A stretch of 53,358 nt of DNA from an uncultured bacterium (GTDB taxonomy: Bacteria > Bacillota > Clostridia > Lachnospirales > Lachnospiraceae), in the NCBI GenBank assembly GCA_905214875.1, contig CAJMNR010000029.1, positions 1 through 53,358 of the forward strand. Direction: 5' to 3'. Positions 49,737-53,358 of this stretch are shown here, in pieces (position 1 is the stretch's first letter; every line of letters begins with the position of its first letter). Below the pieces are notes generated by a model. That model saw nothing but the letters and a program-made list of their open reading frames with translations. It was not told the DNA's origin and searched no databases. The translations under genes and the position numbers were made by a program.

Positions 49737-49771
49737 CAGCGGTATGATATGTTATTATTATCATACCGCTG
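49737..49771. other. 13-bp inverted repeat upstream of SH3/CAP gene
   Basis: CAGCGGTATGATA at 49737-49749 and its exact complement at 49759-49771, nine-base loop, no T-run. Either an operator or terminator-like barrier ahead of the promoter at 49780. Confidence 0.5.
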
Positions 49772-49779
49772 GCTCTATA

Positions 49780-49808
49780 TTGACACAGTCTTCCTTCTTT
49801 TATATAAT
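49780..49808 (+). promoter_or_regulatory. Full-consensus sigma-A promoter
   Basis: TTGACA at 49780-49785, a 17-base spacer and TATAAT at 49803-49808: both boxes perfect. It drives the SH3/CAP surface protein gene. Confidence 0.85.
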
Positions 49809-49884
49809 AAAAAAGTACCAATTAGTTACATATAAGGAATAATATACTAGTATGGTAAGAATTTCACAAAAAGAGGTAAGAAAT

Positions 49885-51561
49885 ATGAAAGGAAAAAACG
49901 AGAAGAGAAAAATCGTCAGCCTTGTAAAGAGAGTGGTAGTTGCATTTGCCGTTATTCAGCTGGTGCTAATCGGAGTGCTAGGTACAGGAAAAACGGTAAA
50001 TGCGGCAAAGAGTGCTAGCTACTGGGATGCTGTGTTTAGTATGGATATTGAAGATTTCTATAGTTTAGAGTGGAAAGCTGTTGTGAGAAATATTAAAGCA
50101 GGGACAAAGTGCCATATTCATAAAAAGAATGCAAAGGATAAATTGAATTCTGAGTATGTATATTATAAATTTGAGTTAGAAGATGGTACTATGGGTTATA
50201 TGCCTGATATGTTCTTCACTCAGAATAAGCAAGCCGTTGCAAATGCAAGTAAGACTTATATGTACGTGAAATCAGATACAGAGTTGAAAAGTAAAGCTGG
50301 TTCTGGAAGTAGAGTTAAGTATGTATTTGGTGGGACTAAGGTAGAGAAACTAAAGACTAGTGGGAAATACACACAAGTTAAAACAGGCGGTAAGACTGGT
50401 TGGATTGCTACAAGTTCTTTAAATAAGAGTGCTCCAAAGACTATGTATGTTACAAAAACTACAACAGGTCATAAGTCTAGTAGTTTGTCATCTTCATCTA
50501 AGTGGTTAAGAGTACCTTTAGGTAATAAGGTTACTGTACAAGAAATTGAGTACAAAAATGCAAGTCCTTTCGCTTATAAGGTTAAAACTTCTTGGGGTGA
50601 TGTTTGTTGGGTAAGTGCAAAGAATGTAAGTACCGTTGCACCAACGACTATTTATGCTAAGTCAGATACAAAGGTATACAAATCTGCTAATACAAAGAGT
50701 AAGAAATTAGCAACTATTAAGAAGGGTACTAAGGTGACTCGTATTTCTACTAAGGGTTCTTTTTGGGAAGTAAAATACTCTAATGGGAAAAAAGGTTATG
50801 TAGAGAAAAGTAAGTTTAGCTATAAAGCGGTAGGTAAGAAAGTGAAGAGTTATGGTACTTATTACTTGTGTGAGAATACAACTGTTAGAACACCTAGTAA
50901 TACAGGCGCATATCAGATAGGTAGAATTCAAGCAGGCAGTGTTAATTTAGGTGCAGGATATTACACTAAGTATACGAAAGTTACAAGAATGGATCAGTAC
51001 TATTATAAATTCAATCTCTCTGTTAAGGACCGTAGTAAGAAGCGTGATGACATTGAGGGCTTTTCTTTTATTAAAGTTCAGATGCCAGATGGTCAGGTTG
51101 GCTTTATACCTATGAGTGAATTAGGTAAATCCAAAGCAGACGTTGACAAGAAAATGAAAGTCACACAATACGCGACTGAAGAAAAGAAAGCTTTAGACTA
51201 CTTAAACAAAGTCCGTAAATCTAAAGGATTAAAACCACTTAAGGTAAATAATGAACTGAAGAAGAAATATACAAAGATCTGGAAGAAGTATGGAACAACT
51301 TATGGACTCGATGGTTTAGCACACACGGATACACTTCCTAACTTAACTAATTTAGGTGCTACTGAGGGTAAAGATTGTTTCGCTGAGTTAGTTCTTAATG
51401 GGACAGCAAAACCAAATGGAGTCGCATTAACTAAGAAAATGATAGGTAGTGGAAAAGATGCCCATGGTCGTCAGATGTTAAGTGCAGATTACACAGAAGT
51501 TGCCATTATAATCTTAAGATGTAATGGTGACACATACTACGCTGTAGAATTACAAGGGTAG
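49885..51561 (+). CDS. Secreted multi-SH3 protein with C-terminal CAP-like domain
   Basis: A 558-residue exported protein. Residues 1-38 are a signal peptide (KRKIVSLVKRVVVAFAVIQL, cleavage near VNAAKS). Residues about 50-420 hold about five bacterial SH3-like repeats (KSDTELKSKAGSGSRVKYVF, KTGGKTGWIATSSL, KSDTKVYKSANTKSKKLATI, GKKGYVEKSKFS, and others), which usually bind cell-wall peptides. Residues about 430-558 are a CAP-like domain (EKKALDYLNKVRKSKGLKPL, ending DYTEVAIIILRCNGDTYYAV). It is highly basic, fitting wall attachment. ATG at 49885 is chosen on AGAGG spacing over the ATG at 49852. It pairs conceptually with the CAP protein at 26540-27685. Confidence 0.88.
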   Translation: MKGKNEKRKIVSLVKRVVVAFAVIQLVLIGVLGTGKTVNAAKSASYWDAVFSMDIEDFYSLEWKAVVRNIKAGTKCHIHKKNAKDKLNSEYVYYKFELEDGTMGYMPDMFFTQNKQAVANASKTYMYVKSDTELKSKAGSGSRVKYVFGGTKVEKLKTSGKYTQVKTGGKTGWIATSSLNKSAPKTMYVTKTTTGHKSSSLSSSSKWLRVPLGNKVTVQEIEYKNASPFAYKVKTSWGDVCWVSAKNVSTVAPTTIYAKSDTKVYKSANTKSKKLATIKKGTKVTRISTKGSFWEVKYSNGKKGYVEKSKFSYKAVGKKVKSYGTYYLCENTTVRTPSNTGAYQIGRIQAGSVNLGAGYYTKYTKVTRMDQYYYKFNLSVKDRSKKRDDIEGFSFIKVQMPDGQVGFIPMSELGKSKADVDKKMKVTQYATEEKKALDYLNKVRKSKGLKPLKVNNELKKKYTKIWKKYGTTYGLDGLAHTDTLPNLTNLGATEGKDCFAELVLNGTAKPNGVALTKKMIGSGKDAHGRQMLSADYTEVAIIILRCNGDTYYAVELQG

Positions 51562-51566
51562 TACTT

Positions 51567-51603
51567 GGGGGCGTATGCTGATAAAGCATATGCTTCCTTT
51601 TTG
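51567..51603 (+). terminator. Terminator after SH3/CAP gene
   Basis: GGGGGCGTATGCT pairs with AGCATATGCTTCC (with G-T pairs) around GATAA, followed by TTTTT. Confidence 0.75.
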
Positions 51604-51619
51604 TTAGGCTTTAAGCCTG

Positions 51620-51665
51620 TTGTTCATTGTGCAGTTTCTCAACAGAGAAACTGCACAATGAACAA
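51620..51665. repeat. Perfect 21-bp inverted repeat with 4-base loop
   Basis: 51620-51640 is exactly complementary to 51645-51665, loop AACA. There is no T-run. It sits just outside the IS200-type left end and after a separate terminator, so it is either part of the insertion target or a small mobile palindrome. Confidence 0.75.
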
Positions 51666-52227
51666 TAAAAAACCCACCTGCTCTGCGGGTGGTGGGAGTT
51701 GTTTAAGCTTACAGTATAAAACCTCCAGTGTTATAATAATGCTGGTTCGCCAATCACATTAAAACAAAGGAGGTTATCCAAATGGATATAAATAGTTTAT
51801 CACATACGAAATGGAATTGTAAGTATCACATAGTTTTTGCACTCAAATTTAGAAGAAAAGTTATATATAGGAAACTGTATAGAAATATAGCAAATATATT
51901 AAGTGTATTCTGTAAACGAAAAGGAGTTAATATTGTGGAGGCAGAAATGTGCCCAAATCATGTACATATATTAGTAGAAATTCCGCCAAGTATTAGTGTA
52001 TCAAGCTTTGTTAGATATCTAAAAGGGAAAAGTACACTTATGATATTTGAAAGGCATGTCAATTTAAAATACAAATATGGAAATAGGCATTTTGGGTGTA
52101 GAGGATATTATGTTGATACTGTAGGAAAAATGAAAAAAAGATTTGGGAGTATATTCAAAATCAATTACATGAAGACTTGGAATACGATCAGATCACGCTA
52201 AAGGTTTATAAGAAAAAATATGGATAG
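51666..52227 (+). mobile_element. IS200/IS605-type element, right end lost
   Basis: The left end has the typical subterminal hairpin CCCACC (51673-51678) and GGGTGG (51687-51692) with a TGCTCTGC loop, followed about 90 bases later by the transposase gene. The right side is cut by an IS3-type left end starting at about 52220, so no right hairpin or cleavage site remains. It is immobile unless acted on in trans at an intact end. Confidence 0.72.
51782..52227 (+). pseudogene. IS200-type TnpA (Y1 transposase), -1 frameshift
   Basis: The first 119 codons are a classic TnpA: SLSHTKWNCKYHIVFALKFR, MCPNHVHILVEIPPSISVSS (His-x-His metal site) and HFGCRGYYVDTVGK, where the catalytic Tyr lies in GYYVDT. 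After a run of seven A (52133-52139) the reading frame is wrong. Sequence typical of the family (WEYIQNQLHEDLEYDQITLK) continues in the -1 frame to a TAG at 52225-52227, while frame 0 ends at 52201. One missing A is the simplest cause; ribosomal slippage on the A-run is possible. AGGAGG precedes the ATG. Confidence 0.82.
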
Positions 52228-52609
52228 GCTACAATTAACTGGACAGATTTTCTAAGGACATATATTATTAATATAATAATGAGAGAATGATGCCCTATGT
52301 CAAAAAAAGATTTAAAACAACGCCGTACTTTTACATCTGAGTTTAACAGTAAATTATTGACCTCTTTAATTGTGAAATCATAGGCTATAGCGCAGGTCCA
52401 AGAAAAACATCTAATTTAGTAAAACAGGCCTTTTCTTCTGTCAAAGGGAGTTTAAGAGATATCCAAATATTCCATACAGACAGAGGTAATGAATTCAAAA
52501 ATTAGCTTATTGAAGAAACACTTGATGTATTCGAAATTCAGCGTTCGCTAAGCCATAAAGGCTGTCCATACGACAACGTAGTTGCTGAAGCAATTTTAAT
52601 TATGTCCAG
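52220..52609 (+). mobile_element. Decayed IS3-type element, copy B
   Basis: Starts with the same end sequence as 49402-49482 (TGGATAGGCTACAATTAACT). The orfA start follows at 52297 (MSKKDLKQRRTFTSEFNSKL), stopping at codon 29. Then comes an orfB (DDE transposase) fragment from about 52368 (EIIGYSAGPRKTSNLVKQAF, IFHTDRGNEFKN, then TAG at 52503-52505, then QRSLSHKGCPYDNVVAEA). The second catalytic Asp is visible in HTDRGNE. Most of orfA and the first half of orfB are deleted. TGTCCAGT at about 52602-52609, complementary to the left-end ACTGGACA, may be the surviving right repeat. Confidence 0.75.
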
Positions 52610-52697
52610 TCACCAGAAAGAATTGAGTGACCAATTAGCAACGGAAAAGTACAAAATAATGGATGAAAATATTATTCAAATATAAAGGAGAGATTTA

Positions 52698-52868
52698 ATG
52701 AAATATTTTTGGGAAGTTTTAACCGTTATATATATTGCTATTCTAATAATTATAGTTCTAAAAAAATATTACACATATTTAATAGGAAAAATAATGTTAG
52801 CATTTATAGCAGGATTATTGAGCTCCTCACTGATGAAAATTGTTAATAAGCATGCTAGAGAAAAGTAA
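52698..52868 (+). CDS. 56-residue membrane protein
   Basis: AAAGGAGAG precedes the ATG. The product starts MKYFWEVLTVIYIAILIIIV, has a basic KKYYTYLIGK loop, a second hydrophobic segment MLAFIAGLLSSSLM, and ends KHAREK. A two-helix membrane protein of unknown function, possibly spared among fragments. The stretch 52610-52697 reads as the end of another gene (HQKELSDQLATEKYKIMDEN) cut by the IS3-type element. Confidence 0.5.
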   Translation: MKYFWEVLTVIYIAILIIIVLKKYYTYLIGKIMLAFIAGLLSSSLMKIVNKHAREK

Positions 52869-52869
52869 T

Positions 52870-53016
52870 ATGGCAATTCGATCGATTTTGAAAGATGAGA
52901 AAAAATCTAGTAATGTTGGTATACAGTCAATTTACATAATAAAAGATTATGGTGATGGTTCAGGCATGATAATTAACGGTAAATGGAAGCCAGGAATTAC
53001 ATTTAGTGATAAATAG
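52870..53016 (+). CDS. 48-residue hypothetical, possibly a fragment
   Basis: Starts one base after the previous stop: MAIRSILKDEKKSSNVGIQS, later KDYGDGSGMIINGKWKPGIT. There is only a weak ribosome site (GAGAAAAG). The Gly/Asp-rich end looks like part of a beta-rich domain. Coupled small gene or fragment; no family recognised. Confidence 0.35.
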   Translation: MAIRSILKDEKKSSNVGIQSIYIIKDYGDGSGMIINGKWKPGITFSDK

Positions 53017-53030
53017 GGAAAGGAGCCTAT

Positions 53031-53129
53031 ATGTTAAGATACCCGATATTGCTCGTTCATGGAATGGGATTTCGAGATAGCAAAGATAATGAGGAAAATT
53101 ACATATGTTTACAGTTGGTAAAGCTGTGA
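53031..53129 (+). pseudogene. 5' fragment of a lipase-like alpha/beta hydrolase
   Basis: GGAAAGGAG precedes ATG, then MLRYPILLVHGMGFRDSKDN, the standard opening of triacylglycerol-lipase-like hydrolases (LVHGMG is the oxyanion-hole strand). After about 20 codons the sequence becomes unrelated and stops at codon 33; the catalytic Ser, Asp and His are absent. A terminator follows directly. Confidence 0.65.
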
Positions 53130-53144
53130 TAGACTTAACGTCAG

Positions 53145-53193
53145 AAGGCACCGATATTCTCTGGACAATTTGAAAGAGATAGGGTGCCTTTTG
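53145..53193 (+). terminator. Terminator after lipase fragment
   Basis: AAGGCACC at 53145-53152 pairs with GGTGCCTT at 53183-53190 across a long, partly paired interior, followed by TTTTG. Confidence 0.65.
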
Positions 53194-53358
53194 TATTGCC
53201 TTCCAATCACAGCTCCGATATACGACTGTCAACATATGAGCTAATAATTGATCTTATAAAATAAACAGCAGTTGGAACCATGCTTATTTGCATGGAGTCT
53301 TAACGTAAACGCTCCATAGTGGGTACATAGATTTTATCCTATACATTTGAGATAATAG
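53194..53358. other. Right-hand end without a recognised gene
   Basis: Contains one short hairpin (CCATGC at 53278-53283 with GCATGG at 53290-53295). No start codon with a ribosome site and no recognisable frame. Confidence 0.4.

Noticed and set aside
52602..52685. 27-codon frame MSSHQKELSDQ... as a gene
   Set aside because: Its start overlaps the probable right repeat of the IS3-type element and there is no ribosome site; more likely the tail of a cut gene.

Overview
The window looks like chromosomal DNA from a low-GC, Gram-positive, anaerobic gut or soil clostridium, most likely a Lachnospiraceae relative. That is an inference from AT-rich codon use, strong AGGAGG ribosome sites, many short factor-independent terminators, a rubrerythrin, a C_GCAxxG_C_C protein, a secreted pectate lyase and lipoprotein flavin reductase, and no respiratory chain genes. 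No rRNA, tRNA or CRISPR array was seen. Nearly all genes are short single-gene units with their own promoter and terminator.

Layout. 0.1-7.5 kb: a TetR regulator, a DUF3795 Cys-rich protein, two tandem 6-TM methyl-accepting proteins, a MATE exporter, a GNAT acetyltransferase and a rubrerythrin. 7.6-13.2 kb: a potassium channel and a run of small detoxification or modification genes (GNATs, VOC protein, histidine phosphatase, nitroreductase) with one broken P-loop kinase. 13.2-24.1 kb is a decay zone. It holds a hydrolase with an in-frame TGA, its divergent TetR partner and shared palindromic operator, a GC-rich hairpin element, a beheaded MerR regulator whose operator still sits in front of a MATE gene, an ABC transporter and LysR pair that have lost their 5' ends, and an SLC13-type permease with at least two deletion relics of itself nearby. 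24.1-35.7 kb: metallophosphoesterase, alpha/beta hydrolase, CAP-domain surface protein, XRE regulator coupled to an AUA-start reading frame, staygreen-family protein, DEAD-box helicase (possibly leaderless), MerR regulator, flavinylated lipoprotein reductase and a PanE-like reductase. 35.7-42.8 kb: a large secreted two-catalytic-domain pectate lyase (PL1 plus PL9), a truncated aldo/keto reductase, a J-domain protein and GNATs. 42.8-48.3 kb: a MarR regulator with two matching palindromic operators and the heterodimeric ABC exporter it probably controls, followed by a cytidylate-kinase-like protein. 48.5-53.4 kb: a DUF4230 protein, a small membrane protein, an SH3/CAP surface protein, and a graveyard of IS200- and IS3-type insertion sequences and gene fragments.

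How the parts work together. The regulator/transporter pairs (MerR relic and MATE; MarR and ABC exporter; TetR and hydrolase) point to local circuits for sensing and exporting or degrading small molecules. Seven GNATs, a Nudix protein, a VOC protein and a nitroreductase fit the same chemical-defence theme. The pectate lyase and surface CAP/SH3 proteins are the outward-facing, plant-polysaccharide side of the biology. The most unusual signals are regulatory sites that outlived their regulators, repeated relics of one permease, a staygreen homolog, and an AUA-initiated coupled frame. No single large undescribed system is evident.
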